This document shows positions 36,059 through 45,184 of a stretch of DNA of 64,000 nt, piece by piece. The stretch is from assembly GCA_037968815.1 (NCBI GenBank), contig JBBKWF010000006.1, positions 62,001-126,000 of the forward strand, read 5' to 3'. The position numbers were made by a program, and so were the translations under genes. A model generated the notes under the pieces. It saw nothing but the letters and a program-made list of their open reading frames with translations. It did not search any database and had not been told where the DNA came from. This stretch comes from Pseudopedobacter sp037968815. GTDB lineage: Bacteria > Bacteroidota > Bacteroidia > Sphingobacteriales > Sphingobacteriaceae. Position 1 is the first letter of the stretch. Every line of letters begins with the position of its first letter.

Positions 36059-37795
36059 ATGAATTTGCGGAGCATTTTTACTACGTTATTGATTTTGCTT
36101 TGCATTAGTTCTTTTGGGCAACGGAAAAAAGTAAAAGACCAACCGCTTATCATTTTATCGGGCAATAACCTAAATGGCAGTGATAGCAGTAAAGTAATTG
36201 ACTTATATTACTCTGGCTTGCGTGAAAAAGTGGTAGAAAACCAAATTTTAGCTATAGAAAGTTTTAACCAAGCCATAAAAGTAGATCCACTTCACCACCC
36301 TTCCTATTACGAATTAGGGCAAATTTATTTTAAAAAAGGCGATTTAACCAACGCTCGTACTTTCGCAGAAAAAGCAGTAACCATTAAAACTGATAACGAA
36401 TGGTATTGGCTTTTGGTTGCCAACATTTATCAGCAACAGCAAGACTACAAGTTGCTAAATTATGCCCTAAACGAGCTGATTAAACTCAGACCAGATAAGC
36501 AAGAGTATAGTTTTGATAAAGCAAACGCCTTATTTATGATGGGCAGTTTAGATAAATCTTTAGCACTTTATAATGACTTAGAAAGCAACGTTGGTTTAAC
36601 TGATCAAGTTTTGCAAGGGAGGCAAAGAATATATCTTAAAAATGGAGATGTTAAAAAAGCTGTCGCCGATTTAGACCAACTTATAAAAAACAACCCTTCA
36701 GACGTTCGCTATTATCTTTACTTGGGCGATTTATATTACGCCAATCAAATGCTGAACGACGCTTTAGGAGTTTACCAAAAAGCAAAGCAATTGGATGATA
36801 GCAACCCCTTTACACGGATGGCAATTGCTCAAATTTTAGAATCGCAGAAAAAACCTAATGAGGCATTTGAAGAAATTAAGATTGCTTTTGAACAACCCAA
36901 TTTTAATATCGACCAAAAAGTTAAAATCATTATCAAATATTTTGATGCCTTTCCGGATGTTGATGCCATAGCAAAAGCAGAAGAGCTATCGCAGATATTA
37001 ACTATTGCACACCCAACAGACCCCAAATCTTTCTCGCTTTACGGTGATGTGCTTTACCAAAAACAGGATTTTAAAAATGCTAATATTGCGTATAAAAAGG
37101 CTTTATCAATCAATAAAAACGTATTCGTAATCTGGGATCAGGTATTGCGTATCCAGCTTTTTGATAACGACACCAAATCACTGATAAAAGACGGTGAGGA
37201 AGCTTTAACACTCTTCCCTAACCAATACAGCTTATATTTTTATGTTGGGATGGGCTATCTGATGGAGAAAAATTACGAAAAAGCAATTGGTTACTTAAAT
37301 AATACTTTGGATTACGATATTGAAAGTAAAGCTCTTAAAGTACAAATTCATAGCAGTTTGGGCGATGCCTACCAAGGTCAAAAAAGATATAAAGAATCGG
37401 CAAAAGCTTATGAACAGGCATTGGCTCTAGATCCAAATAATAGTTATACGTTAAATAATTATGCCTACTATTTATCGTTAAGAAATGAAGACTTGGTAAA
37501 GGCCGAAAAAATGTCTATCAAATCTAATCAGTTAGAAAAAAATAATGCTTCTTTTCAGGATACTTATGCTTGGATACTGTTTAAGCTAGAAAAGTATACA
37601 GAAGCTAAGGATTGGATGCATAAAGCGATATTAAATAACCCGAACAGTGCGGTACAGTTTGAGCATTTGGGTGATATTTTTTATAAAATGGGCAATACTG
37701 AAAAGGCTTTGGAAAACTGGCGTAAGTCATTAGAAATTGACTCCAGTAATGCGTTAGTAAAAAAGAAAATAAATGAGAAAAAATATTCTGAGTGA
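36059..37795 (+). CDS. Secreted tetratricopeptide-repeat protein
   Basis: A 578-aa protein counted from ATG 36059, which gives a clean signal peptide ending SSFGQ and sits four bases after the dut stop; an open frame extends upstream but overlaps dut. TPR motifs run through the protein, for example HPSYYELGQIYFKKGDLT, YLYLGDLYYANQMLND and AVQFEHLGDIFYKMGNTEKA. It is probably a periplasmic scaffold for envelope assembly. By recalled gene order, a DUF4292 gene usually follows directly; here an extra gene and repeats intervene. Confidence 0.85.
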   Translation: MNLRSIFTTLLILLCISSFGQRKKVKDQPLIILSGNNLNGSDSSKVIDLYYSGLREKVVENQILAIESFNQAIKVDPLHHPSYYELGQIYFKKGDLTNARTFAEKAVTIKTDNEWYWLLVANIYQQQQDYKLLNYALNELIKLRPDKQEYSFDKANALFMMGSLDKSLALYNDLESNVGLTDQVLQGRQRIYLKNGDVKKAVADLDQLIKNNPSDVRYYLYLGDLYYANQMLNDALGVYQKAKQLDDSNPFTRMAIAQILESQKKPNEAFEEIKIAFEQPNFNIDQKVKIIIKYFDAFPDVDAIAKAEELSQILTIAHPTDPKSFSLYGDVLYQKQDFKNANIAYKKALSINKNVFVIWDQVLRIQLFDNDTKSLIKDGEEALTLFPNQYSLYFYVGMGYLMEKNYEKAIGYLNNTLDYDIESKALKVQIHSSLGDAYQGQKRYKESAKAYEQALALDPNNSYTLNNYAYYLSLRNEDLVKAEKMSIKSNQLEKNNASFQDTYAWILFKLEKYTEAKDWMHKAILNNPNSAVQFEHLGDIFYKMGNTEKALENWRKSLEIDSSNALVKKKINEKKYSE

Positions 37796-37922
37796 GAGGG
37801 TTGACTTAACCACAGTAATCTGTGTATTTGAAAATCATTAATCATATAGGCTGTGGGGCTAATAAAATGGTGTAATAAACACAAGTGTGGGTAAAAAACA
37901 GTAGACGCTTTACTTACCATTA

Positions 37923-37973
37923 ATAGGCTATGTTCTTATGTGGTTGAAAAAAATAAACACATAGGTACATAGG
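37923..37973. repeat. R2 repeat, inverted pair beside the GxxExxY gene
   Basis: ATAGGCTATGTTCTTATGTG at 37923-37942 is followed at 37958-37973 by CACATAGGTACATAGG, the complement of CCTATGTACCTATGTG. The pair can form a stem of about 15 bp with two mismatches. The same core occurs at 38027-38060 and at 57487-57595. Confidence 0.75.
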
Positions 37974-38026
37974 TTCGGTGGCTGAAACACTTGTGAAATG
38001 ATTACAAGCTCCTTTTGGACAGTTTT

Positions 38027-38060
38027 ATAGGCTATGTGCCTATGTGGTTGAAGAAAAATA
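38027..38060 (+). repeat. R2 repeat, single copy just upstream of the GxxExxY gene
   Basis: ATAGGCTATGTGCCTATGTG followed by GTTGAAGAAAAATA. It differs from the copy at 37923 at only a few bases and ends 17 bases before the ATG at 38078, so it lies in the gene's leader. Confidence 0.75.
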
Positions 38061-38077
38061 CTCTAATCTAATAAACA

Positions 38078-38491
38078 ATGATCACAAAAAGTTATTTAGA
38101 TGGTTTGACGTATGAAATAATTGGTGCAGCTATTGAAGTGCATAAAATTATGGGAAGCGGGCTACTGGAAAGCGTTTATCATCAATGTTTGAAAGAAGAG
38201 CTTTTTCAGAGAAAAATTAGTTTTATTACAGAGATGAAAGTCCCTGTGATTTATAAAGGGATAATACTTAATGCAGATTTTAGATGCGATTTATATGTGG
38301 AACAACTTATAGTTGTGGAACTGAAATCTGTACAGCAAATAATACCAGTACATGAAGCGCAACTTATGACCTATATGAAACTTTTGAAGTGTCCGAAGGG
38401 CATTTTACTAAATTTTAATTGCTCAAACATATTTAAAGAAGGTCAAAAAACTTATGTAAATGAATATTTCAGTAAATTATCTGACGAATAA
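38078..38491 (+). CDS. GxxExxY protein (PD-(D/E)xK nuclease-like)
   Basis: A 137-aa protein. Gly28-x-x-Glu31-x-x-Tyr34 (GLLESVY) is the family signature. A nuclease-like core follows: Asp71 (FRCDLYV), Glu81-Leu-Lys83 (VVELKSV) and Gln95 (HEAQLMTYM), matching PD-(D/E)xK enzymes with the ExK form. Function is not established. It lies between two genes that I expect to be adjacent and is preceded by three R2 repeat units, so it looks like a later insertion. A weak resemblance to the R2 end (AAGTGGTTTCAAAAAT) follows its stop near 38504. Confidence 0.85.
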   Translation: MITKSYLDGLTYEIIGAAIEVHKIMGSGLLESVYHQCLKEELFQRKISFITEMKVPVIYKGIILNADFRCDLYVEQLIVVELKSVQQIIPVHEAQLMTYMKLLKCPKGILLNFNCSNIFKEGQKTYVNEYFSKLSDE

Positions 38492-38554
38492 AACTCCTGC
38501 ACCAAGTGGTTTCAAAAATTAATAATTTCGGTGTTTTATCTAAAAATAAAATCT

Positions 38555-39352
38555 ATGTATTTAAAGAATAACGTCTTATACTCAGTCAAACTATTTATAC
38601 TAATCCTATGTATTTCCATAGTACCGTCCTGTAAAAGCAAAAAAAAAGTCTCATCAACCTCAAATAATAATATTGAGCTTGAAGAAAAAGCTAGTGCTAA
38701 CCTAAAAAAAGTTATTGCACAGCAAGCAGATTTTAAAACTTTAAGTACCAAAGCAGCAACAGAGCTTAGTATTAAAGGGAAGTCTTTTGATGTAACCATG
38801 AACATCAGAATTAAAAAAGGAGAAGGTATATGGGTTTCTGTAACTTATTTTGCAGGAATAGAGGTTGCTAGAGCTTTAATTACACCAGACAGTATTAAAG
38901 TAATGGACAAAATCAACAACGAGTACCTAAAAAAACCTTTTAGCTTTGTACAAAAATACAGCAACGAAAAAATTGATTACGCTACTTTAGAAGCCATAAT
39001 GGTGGGTAACTGCATTCCTTTTACTTTAAGCAATAAAAAAGACTTATCTATGGAGTCTCAAGGCTTGTTAATCAAAGGTCAAAGTGACCAAATTATGTAT
39101 CAGGTAAACTTTAATAGTGACTTAAAGCCCGCTTCTACCACGTTAAAAACAACTAACGATTTAAAAAACTTAACCGTAAATGTGGGTTCATTTGAAAACA
39201 TTAGCGGAGTTTTAATTCCTAAGATGTTAAACATAGAATCGGTTGCAGGTTCGCAATCTATAAAGCTAAATATGGACTATAGCAGAACAGTATTAAATGA
39301 AGTTGTTGATTTTCCATTTAATGTTTCTAAAAGATTTTCTGTGATTGACTAA
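38555..39352 (+). CDS. DUF4292 lipoprotein
   Basis: A 265-aa lipoprotein from ATG 38555 (lipobox VPSC followed by KSKKK); an earlier GTG at 38531 would only lengthen the signal with odd residues. The mature part is a LolA/LolB-like beta sheet (TKAATELSIKGKSFDVTMNI, GEGIWVSVTYFAGIEVARAL). DUF4292 proteins usually sit between a TPR and an EnvC-like gene and may help carry lipids or lipoproteins to the outer membrane (inference from fold). The end overlaps the upstream extension of the next frame only. Confidence 0.85.
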   Translation: MYLKNNVLYSVKLFILILCISIVPSCKSKKKVSSTSNNNIELEEKASANLKKVIAQQADFKTLSTKAATELSIKGKSFDVTMNIRIKKGEGIWVSVTYFAGIEVARALITPDSIKVMDKINNEYLKKPFSFVQKYSNEKIDYATLEAIMVGNCIPFTLSNKKDLSMESQGLLIKGQSDQIMYQVNFNSDLKPASTTLKTTNDLKNLTVNVGSFENISGVLIPKMLNIESVAGSQSIKLNMDYSRTVLNEVVDFPFNVSKRFSVID

Positions 39353-39371
39353 ATTAAATACCTTTGCCGCA

Positions 39372-40616
39372 ATGAAGTATCTTAAATTTGTCTTATTTAT
39401 TCTGTTTTTGTTTTCCGGCGTTCAGCTGTTTGCCCAAACACGTACAGAGCTTGAAAGAAGAAAAGCTCAATTGAACAAGGATATTGAGATGATTAACAGA
39501 ACGTTATCAAAAACATCATCTGAGAAGAAAGGCACTTTAAAGCAATTAAATGCTTTACGCACTCAAATTCGTTTAAGACAAGAAAAAATAAACACCATTA
39601 ATTCTGAAATTAGATTATTGGATGGGCAAATTAACGAGAACGTTAACCAGGTACGTTCGTTACAAGCTCAATTAACGCAACTAAAATCAGACTATGCAGC
39701 CATGATTAGGTTTGCACAAAAAAATCAAGGCTCGTACAGCAAATTGATGTACATTTTTGCTGCTAAAGATTTTAACCAAGCCTATAAACGCTTAAAATAT
39801 CTGCAACAGTTTGGAGAATATCGCCAAAAACAAGCTAAGTATATCGAAGATACACAGGCATCGCTCAAACAAAAAATAGCCGTTCTTAACAAGAATAAGA
39901 GAGAAAAAGATCATCTTTTAGGTGATCAAGAAAAAGAGAAAAGCACTTTAGGCACTGCGCAAAGTAAGCAAGCAAAAGTGGTCAGCTCTTTAACGTCCCA
40001 AGAGAAAAAATTAAAGAAAGATTTAGCTAAAAAACAACGCGACGCACAACAGCTAGACAGAGCAATTAAGAAAGCTATTGACCGAGAAATTGCCTTAGCA
40101 AAGAAGAAAGCAGAAGAAGAAGCAAGAGCTGCTGCTGCTAAAGCCAAAGCTGCAGGTACAGAGGCGCCAACTGTAAAACCAAGTAGTGGTTCAATCTTAA
40201 ACTCTACGCCAGAAGCGGCAAAATTATCAGCAGATTTTGTAAGTAACCGTGGTAAATTACCTTGGCCAGTGGCTAATGGGGTAGTTACTGAGTATATGGG
40301 CGTCAAAAAGATTGGAAATGTAACGGTTGATGTTGCCGGCTGGACTATTAAAACAAACCCGGGTGCTTCGGTTCGTTCAATTTTTGATGGAAAAGTAACC
40401 ACAGTAATAGATATTGCAGGTTCAACAGTGGTAATTATTCAACACGGTGAGTACTTTACAGCTTATAAAAATTTAAGCTCCGTAAACGTCTCTAAAGGAC
40501 AGAAAGTAACCACCAAGCAATCAATTGGTACTGCAGACGGACAAGCGGAAATAGAATTCCATATTTATAAATCAAAAGACGAGCAAGATCCTAAATATTG
40601 GTTAGCGCCTAATTAG
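39372..40616 (+). CDS. EnvC-like murein hydrolase activator (degenerate M23)
   Basis: A 414-aa protein from ATG 39372, giving a signal peptide that ends LFAQ. Residues about 22-250 are a long coiled coil, and an alanine-rich linker precedes a LytM/M23 domain (about 300-414). The zinc-site positions are altered: GNVTVDVAGW stands where HxGxD is expected, HGEYFTAYKNL lacks the second His of the usual HGxxxxYxHL, and only EIEFHIYK keeps a His. It is therefore probably an activator of amidases rather than a peptidase, acting in septal wall splitting. It ends the operon. Confidence 0.85.
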   Translation: MKYLKFVLFILFLFSGVQLFAQTRTELERRKAQLNKDIEMINRTLSKTSSEKKGTLKQLNALRTQIRLRQEKINTINSEIRLLDGQINENVNQVRSLQAQLTQLKSDYAAMIRFAQKNQGSYSKLMYIFAAKDFNQAYKRLKYLQQFGEYRQKQAKYIEDTQASLKQKIAVLNKNKREKDHLLGDQEKEKSTLGTAQSKQAKVVSSLTSQEKKLKKDLAKKQRDAQQLDRAIKKAIDREIALAKKKAEEEARAAAAKAKAAGTEAPTVKPSSGSILNSTPEAAKLSADFVSNRGKLPWPVANGVVTEYMGVKKIGNVTVDVAGWTIKTNPGASVRSIFDGKVTTVIDIAGSTVVIIQHGEYFTAYKNLSSVNVSKGQKVTTKQSIGTADGQAEIEFHIYKSKDEQDPKYWLAPN

Positions 40617-40646
40617 AGAAGTTTGCTTTTAGCAATAAAATAGAAC

Positions 40647-40677
40647 AAAAAAAGGATGCAGATTGCATCCTTTTTTT
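40647..40677. terminator. Bidirectional terminator after the EnvC-like gene
   Basis: A perfect 14-bp stem AAAAAAAGGATGCA / TGCATCCTTTTTTT around GAT. The A and T tracts make it usable from both strands, though the minus-strand SCO gene ends 115 bases away. Confidence 0.9.
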
Positions 40678-40792
40678 GTTTCAAATCTCTTTTCAAGTTT
40701 ACCGAATATCAACACATTATAAGCTTGTATTTATTTGATAATTAAAATAGCTACAAAGTACTCTTGCTATTTATTTTGGAGAACCTAGAAGC

Positions 40793-41449
40793 TCAATCTG
40801 CTTTATTTAAAGTCTTGATATCCTTAATCATCTGCTCTACTTCTAACTGCAAAGTTCCGTTGTAAATCCCTCTAATTCTTTTGTCTTTATCAACCAGCAA
40901 AATATGCTCGGTATGTAAAAACTCCGTACTGTCTTTGCTGAAACCTATATCTTCTTCTGCAAAATAAGATTGCCTAGCAAGCGTGTATATTTCACTTTTG
41001 CTACCTGTAAGCAAATGCCAATTTGGCGAGACAATTTGATTTTTTTCCGCATAGCTTTTAAGTCTCGCAACACTATCAATCCACGGAGTAACACTGTAGG
41101 AAAGTATGACCACATCTGGGTTAGTTTCAAACTCTTTTTGCACCATTTTCATGTGTTTGGTCATGGTTGGGCAAATGCTGGTGCAACTTGTGAAAATAAA
41201 ATTAGCTACATGTACTTTACCTTCAATAGCTTTTTCGGTAATGGTTTTATCGTTTTGATCCTTTAAAGAAAAAGCTCCAATAGTATGCGTAATTTTTTGA
41301 GAAACTTCATTCTCTGAACTCAAAAAATGGGGAGAGAATTCAGGTGTATTGTAGTATGGCAAAGGTTCTTCTACCACACTCTGTGAGCAGGAAACTACTA
41401 AAAACATCCCTAATCCGATAAAAATTTTAAAAAATACTATCCGTAACAT
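40793..41449 (-). CDS. SCO1/SenC-family lipoprotein
   Basis: A 218-aa lipoprotein (lipobox VVSC, Cys21) with a thioredoxin fold. Cys89 and Cys93 in TSCTSICP and a His in EFLHTEHIL form the copper site used by SCO proteins in cytochrome oxidase Cu(A) assembly or in thiol redox. Its start overlaps the upstream YwqK-like gene by 23 bases. It is last in a five-gene minus-strand run with YHYH proteins and a sulfatase. Confidence 0.9.
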   Translation of the reverse strand: MLRIVFFKIFIGLGMFLVVSCSQSVVEEPLPYYNTPEFSPHFLSSENEVSQKITHTIGAFSLKDQNDKTITEKAIEGKVHVANFIFTSCTSICPTMTKHMKMVQKEFETNPDVVILSYSVTPWIDSVARLKSYAEKNQIVSPNWHLLTGSKSEIYTLARQSYFAEEDIGFSKDSTEFLHTEHILLVDKDKRIRGIYNGTLQLEVEQMIKDIKTLNKAD

Positions 41450-42014
41450 TTACACAGTTTTTAGTTCCTAAAAGACCATATCTTCTACCGCCTTTAATTA
41501 CATAGTTTGCTTTTATCTTTCCGTTATTATACCACCACTGCTGCACTCCCTCTTCATAACCTTTATCGTAGTTCATTATTCTAACAAGCCGACCTTCAGT
41601 ATTCCATTCTTTGCAAGTGCCTTGGTACTCATCATCCGCAAAAGTGTAGGCCAATTGCTTTTGGCCGTTTTCCCACCATGCAATAAATTCACCCGTTTTT
41701 TGGCCGTTTTCAAAATACCTCTTCTCTTTCAGTTGGTGGTTAGTATAAAACTTCTTCCATTCCCCATGCTCCTTCCCATCCAAATAACTAGCTAAATAAG
41801 CGGTATCCTTAGTCTCGGGAAATAAAGCAAATAAAGTCCCACTGAATGGCTCATTTTTATCCATCAATAAGCCATTCACATTTGTTAAAATACTTGTATC
41901 TGCATTTACAAATTTACTTGCTGTAATCACCTTTTCTTTAGGCGCATCACATCCGCAAAGCACTCCTAAAAAGAAAAGAAAAATGCTAGTTTGTAACTGT
42001 ACCGGCTGTACCAT
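41427..42014 (-). CDS. YwqK-like MORN-repeat lipoprotein
   Basis: A 195-aa protein from ATG at 42014 (a GTG at 42023 would add three residues). The N-terminus MVQPVQLQTSIFLFF lacks the usual basic residues, but LCGC provides a lipobox. Repeated segments GEWKKFYTNHQLKEKRYFEN, GEFIAWWENGQKQ and GTCKEWNTEGRL are MORN-2 repeats as in YwqK antitoxin-like proteins. It overlaps both neighbours (29 and 23 bases), so expression is surely coupled. Function unknown. Confidence 0.75.
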   Translation of the reverse strand: MVQPVQLQTSIFLFFLGVLCGCDAPKEKVITASKFVNADTSILTNVNGLLMDKNEPFSGTLFALFPETKDTAYLASYLDGKEHGEWKKFYTNHQLKEKRYFENGQKTGEFIAWWENGQKQLAYTFADDEYQGTCKEWNTEGRLVRIMNYDKGYEEGVQQWWYNNGKIKANYVIKGGRRYGLLGTKNCVNVTDSIF

Positions 42015-42753
42015 AATATCCACTTCCGTTTAAGTAAGGATCTGTATTATTGATGTGGTAATGATAAATTCCATTTGGATAATCCGCCGTTACACCGAAA
42101 TGGCCATGATAAGCATCCAACATCGCATTAGTAACTGCTACATCATTTTCTTCTGGTCCATAAACAGGGAAACCATCTAATAAAAAGCCTATTAACGCTG
42201 ACTTATTAAACTTAACCTCAGTCAAATACAAAGGCTCCACATGATAATGGTATCGACTTCCACCGTCTGGGTGACCACGGTATTTATCAAAACTCATAAC
42301 TTCATTGGTTAAAGGTTGATCTGGACCTGCATATTGATTATACAAAGGAACACCATTTAATGCTACACCAATCGCACTTAAAGCAGTTGCCCTGTGGTTT
42401 GTGGCTTCCTGCGGGTTTACCGGGATTTTAAATGTATAGTTTTGTGCACCTATAGTATTCGGATTTTTTTTGAACGTTGTACCGCCAAATGTAGTTCCAC
42501 TAAAAGCTTCGTACAAACTATTTGATGTTGCATAGTATACACTTTTATGATCTGGTGTACCTGTGGTTTTGATGGTAATATAAGTACCATCTGATGTAAC
42601 ACTGCTTGCACCGTAAATTTTCTTATACACTTCCGGAATTCCATCGCCAAAACCATCTCCAGTTTCGCTACTGCTATTGCTACTTTTTTTACATCCTAAG
42701 GCTAAAAAAGCCATGAAAATTATAACTAGTTGTTTAATATTAAGCTGTCTCAT
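41986..42753 (-). CDS. YHYH-domain lipoprotein
   Basis: A 255-aa lipoprotein (LALGC, Cys21). Two YHYH motifs lie at 168-171 and 230-233, with HGH at 216-218, an HP at 161-162 and DH at 68-69; so many conserved histidines suggest metal binding, though this is not proven for the family. It resembles the product at 44192-44947 closely along its length (for example GFPVYGPEEN and NQYAGPD in both) and flanks the same sulfatase gene. Confidence 0.85.
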   Translation of the reverse strand: MRQLNIKQLVIIFMAFLALGCKKSSNSSSETGDGFGDGIPEVYKKIYGASSVTSDGTYITIKTTGTPDHKSVYYATSNSLYEAFSGTTFGGTTFKKNPNTIGAQNYTFKIPVNPQEATNHRATALSAIGVALNGVPLYNQYAGPDQPLTNEVMSFDKYRGHPDGGSRYHYHVEPLYLTEVKFNKSALIGFLLDGFPVYGPEENDVAVTNAMLDAYHGHFGVTADYPNGIYHYHINNTDPYLNGSGYYGTAGTVTN

Positions 42754-42810
42754 TTTTTTATTCGTTTATTGTTTTAAGTAATTTGTTGTTTATACCGTAT
42801 GGGTTTTTAA

Positions 42811-44145
42811 TTATTTTAATGCGATTTTAGCCTGCCTTAAAGCATCAAGATTTTGTTGTGCTTCGGTTGACAATGTAGTTGCTAATAAATTTTGTTGCTC
42901 AAATGGATCTGTGCTGGTTTTGTAAAAGTATTCCGTTCCATTATCTAAATGAATCAATTTATAGTTATTGTTTCTTAAAGTATAACCATCATTATTACTC
43001 AATACAGAACCAAAAAGTTCACTATAAACAAAGTCTCTTTTTGTGGCGCTAGCATTGGTGAAAAATGGCTTAATACTTTTACTGTCTTGATAATCTTCAC
43101 TCCCTGCACCAACAATATCGGCGATGGTTGCAAACATATCTGGCGCTTGTACTAAAGCACTTTCAGTAACGTTTTTCCGCGTTACATCTTTTCCAGAAAT
43201 AATTAACGGCGTATTAACTCCTCCTTGATATAAAGTGCTTTTTACTCTTGTTGAAGAAAATGGTTGTTGCGCAACCTGTCCTGGTGTACCATTATCGCCT
43301 AAAACAATAAAGATGGTATTTTCTTTTTGTGTGGTTGTCAGTGAAGAAATAAACCTACCTATTTCCTTATCCATTGCTTCTATTGCTGCCAAATAATACG
43401 TTAAGCGATCTGCATCTATGGCGGACTGACTGTTTGATAATGTTTTATCTGTGATTAAATCTAAGGGTGGACGGTGAAAAGGTGTATGCGGAGCATTAAA
43501 CGCCAACCAAAGAAAAAATGGTTTGCTTTGTTGCTTAACCCAGCTAACAGACTCGTTTACAAACTGAGTAGTAGTGTATGTGGTCACGTTTTTTTGAACA
43601 CCATTCGTGTTTTCTGTCCAGTTATAGTAGTCACTAACACCACCTGACATAAAGCCCGAAAAATATGGAACTCCCATATCATTTGGAGATGAAAGGTCGT
43701 TTGCTTTGCTTATATGCCATTTACCAATAACTGCTGAAGCGTAAGTATTTGGTTTTTTAGTATCGATATACTTTTGAATAATGGTCTCATTAATTGGCAA
43801 CTGGCTAGCGGCAGCCCCAACTCCTGTTCTAAATCCCTGTTTTCCGGTAATCATTGCGGCTCTGGTTGGCGCACACTCGGGATTTACCCAAAAATTGGTA
43901 AATGTAATTCCACTTTTTGCCAACGAATCTAAAGTTGGTGTAATAGCTTTAACTCCATTAGCATTTGGATACTTCCCGAAAGCATCCCAGCCCATGTCAT
44001 CCACCACAATAAAAACAATATTTGTCGAACTTGGGTTGGCAACAATTTCTTTATCGCTGGCTTTTCCCGTTTTTTTACAGGATAGTAAGCTTAAACCAAT
44101 TAGCAGGCTAGCAAGGCTTAAAAAAGATTTTTTATATTTTAACAT
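42811..44145 (-). CDS. Sulfatase lipoprotein
   Basis: A 444-aa lipoprotein (LLSC, Cys23). VVDDMGWD gives the two metal-binding Asp (49, 50). CAPTRAAMITG starting at Cys91 is the formylglycine motif C-x-P-x-R, so it needs an anaerobic- or FGE-type maturase, which is not in the window. GKWHIS and LGDNGTPG are further family motifs. The substrate is unknown; the location between two YHYH genes and the absence of glycosidases nearby argue against a normal polysaccharide cluster. Confidence 0.88.
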   Translation of the reverse strand: MLKYKKSFLSLASLLIGLSLLSCKKTGKASDKEIVANPSSTNIVFIVVDDMGWDAFGKYPNANGVKAITPTLDSLAKSGITFTNFWVNPECAPTRAAMITGKQGFRTGVGAAASQLPINETIIQKYIDTKKPNTYASAVIGKWHISKANDLSSPNDMGVPYFSGFMSGGVSDYYNWTENTNGVQKNVTTYTTTQFVNESVSWVKQQSKPFFLWLAFNAPHTPFHRPPLDLITDKTLSNSQSAIDADRLTYYLAAIEAMDKEIGRFISSLTTTQKENTIFIVLGDNGTPGQVAQQPFSSTRVKSTLYQGGVNTPLIISGKDVTRKNVTESALVQAPDMFATIADIVGAGSEDYQDSKSIKPFFTNASATKRDFVYSELFGSVLSNNDGYTLRNNNYKLIHLDNGTEYFYKTSTDPFEQQNLLATTLSTEAQQNLDALRQAKIALK

Positions 44146-44191
44146 CTATGAATATAAATACTAGTAAAGCTAAATTAAATATTTGATTATG

Positions 44192-44947
44192 TTATCTTGA
44201 AATAGTCCCCGGACTACCGTAGAAACCACTTCCGTTAATATATGGATCTTGGTTGGTAACATGGTAATGGTAAGTTCCTTCAGGGTATTCTAAAGTTTTT
44301 CCGAAATGCCCGTGATACTCGTCTAATTGCTTTTCATTAACAGCTGCCGAATTTTCTTCGGGACCGTAAACTGGAAAACCGTCTAACAAAAAGCCTAATA
44401 AAGCAGATTTGTTAGCTTTTACGGTAGTTAAATAAAGAGGCTCTACATGGTAATGATAGTCTCCACGCCTTGCCGGATGCCCACGGTATTGATCAAAACT
44501 CCCCGCTTCTCTAGAAAGAGGTTCGTCTGGTCCGGCGTATTGATTAAAAAATGGAACTCCATTTATAGCAACACCAATTGGACCCAAAGGTGTAGGCTTA
44601 TGTACACTAGACACTTGTGGGTTTAAAGGGATTTTAAAAGTATAGCTTTGAGCTTCAATTTGGTTAGGATTTTTCCTGAATACGCGTCCACCAAAAGTAG
44701 TTCCGCTAAAATCTTGATATAAAGAATCATTTTTTGAATAATAAATACTTTTGTGATCTGGAGTTCCATTGGTTTTAATGTACACAAATTTGCCATCAGA
44801 AGTGATACTTTTTGCCCCATATATATTTTTGTAAACCGATGGCACTTCAATTTTGGTATCACGGATTGCACTATCACTTATCCACGAGAAAGACAAAGTG
44901 AAGACTGCTAAAAGCATCGTTAGAAGAGTTATTCTTAGTTTTTTCAA
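44192..44947 (-). CDS. YHYH-domain secreted protein
   Basis: A 251-aa paralogue of the YHYH lipoprotein at 41986-42753, but with an ordinary Sec signal (no lipobox Cys), so one member is anchored and the other is probably soluble. It carries GDYHYHVEP and GTYHYHVTN, DEYHGHFG and the shared GFPVYGPEEN. It is first in the run of five minus-strand genes; an R1 repeat (44987-45081) lies just upstream, in the region where a promoter is expected. Confidence 0.85.
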   Translation of the reverse strand: MKKLRITLLTMLLAVFTLSFSWISDSAIRDTKIEVPSVYKNIYGAKSITSDGKFVYIKTNGTPDHKSIYYSKNDSLYQDFSGTTFGGRVFRKNPNQIEAQSYTFKIPLNPQVSSVHKPTPLGPIGVAINGVPFFNQYAGPDEPLSREAGSFDQYRGHPARRGDYHYHVEPLYLTTVKANKSALLGFLLDGFPVYGPEENSAAVNEKQLDEYHGHFGKTLEYPEGTYHYHVTNQDPYINGSGFYGSPGTISR

Positions 44948-44986
44948 AATAGTGATTGTTAGGTTTTATAATACATTTTTCTTATC

Positions 44987-45081
44987 CCGTCCGACAGGTC
45001 GAGGTACGAGACATCTCACAAACTAAGTCGGCATATAGCAAAACCTATTATGAGATATCTCACTATCGTTCGACATGACGG
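44987..45081. repeat. R1 repeat, copy 2 (reverse orientation)
   Basis: 95 bp ending in CATGACGG. The complement reads CCGTCATGTCGAACGATAGT and continues with GAGATATCTCA, closely following copy 1. The left end is altered (CCGTCCGACAGGTCGAGG). It lies between the YHYH and Spy-like genes. Confidence 0.8.
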
Positions 45082-45184
45082 TCGCGTTAAAAACATCACT
45101 TACTTAACTGTTTATACGATGCCTTCATGAAAAACCTTCGGTGAGAAAATATTTTTTTTCTTTCAATGATTTTGACGAAACTGT

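Noticed and set aside
39926..40402. 158-codon open frame antisense to the EnvC-like gene
   Set aside because: Rich in Ala, Ser and Phe as the complement of the Lys/Glu/Ala-rich coiled coil; no start signal and no homology pattern.
41427..42014. A toxin-antitoxin system based on the YwqK-like gene
   Set aside because: The YwqK name comes from an antitoxin in Bacillus; no partner toxin is adjacent and the product here is a MORN-repeat lipoprotein in a YHYH/SCO run.
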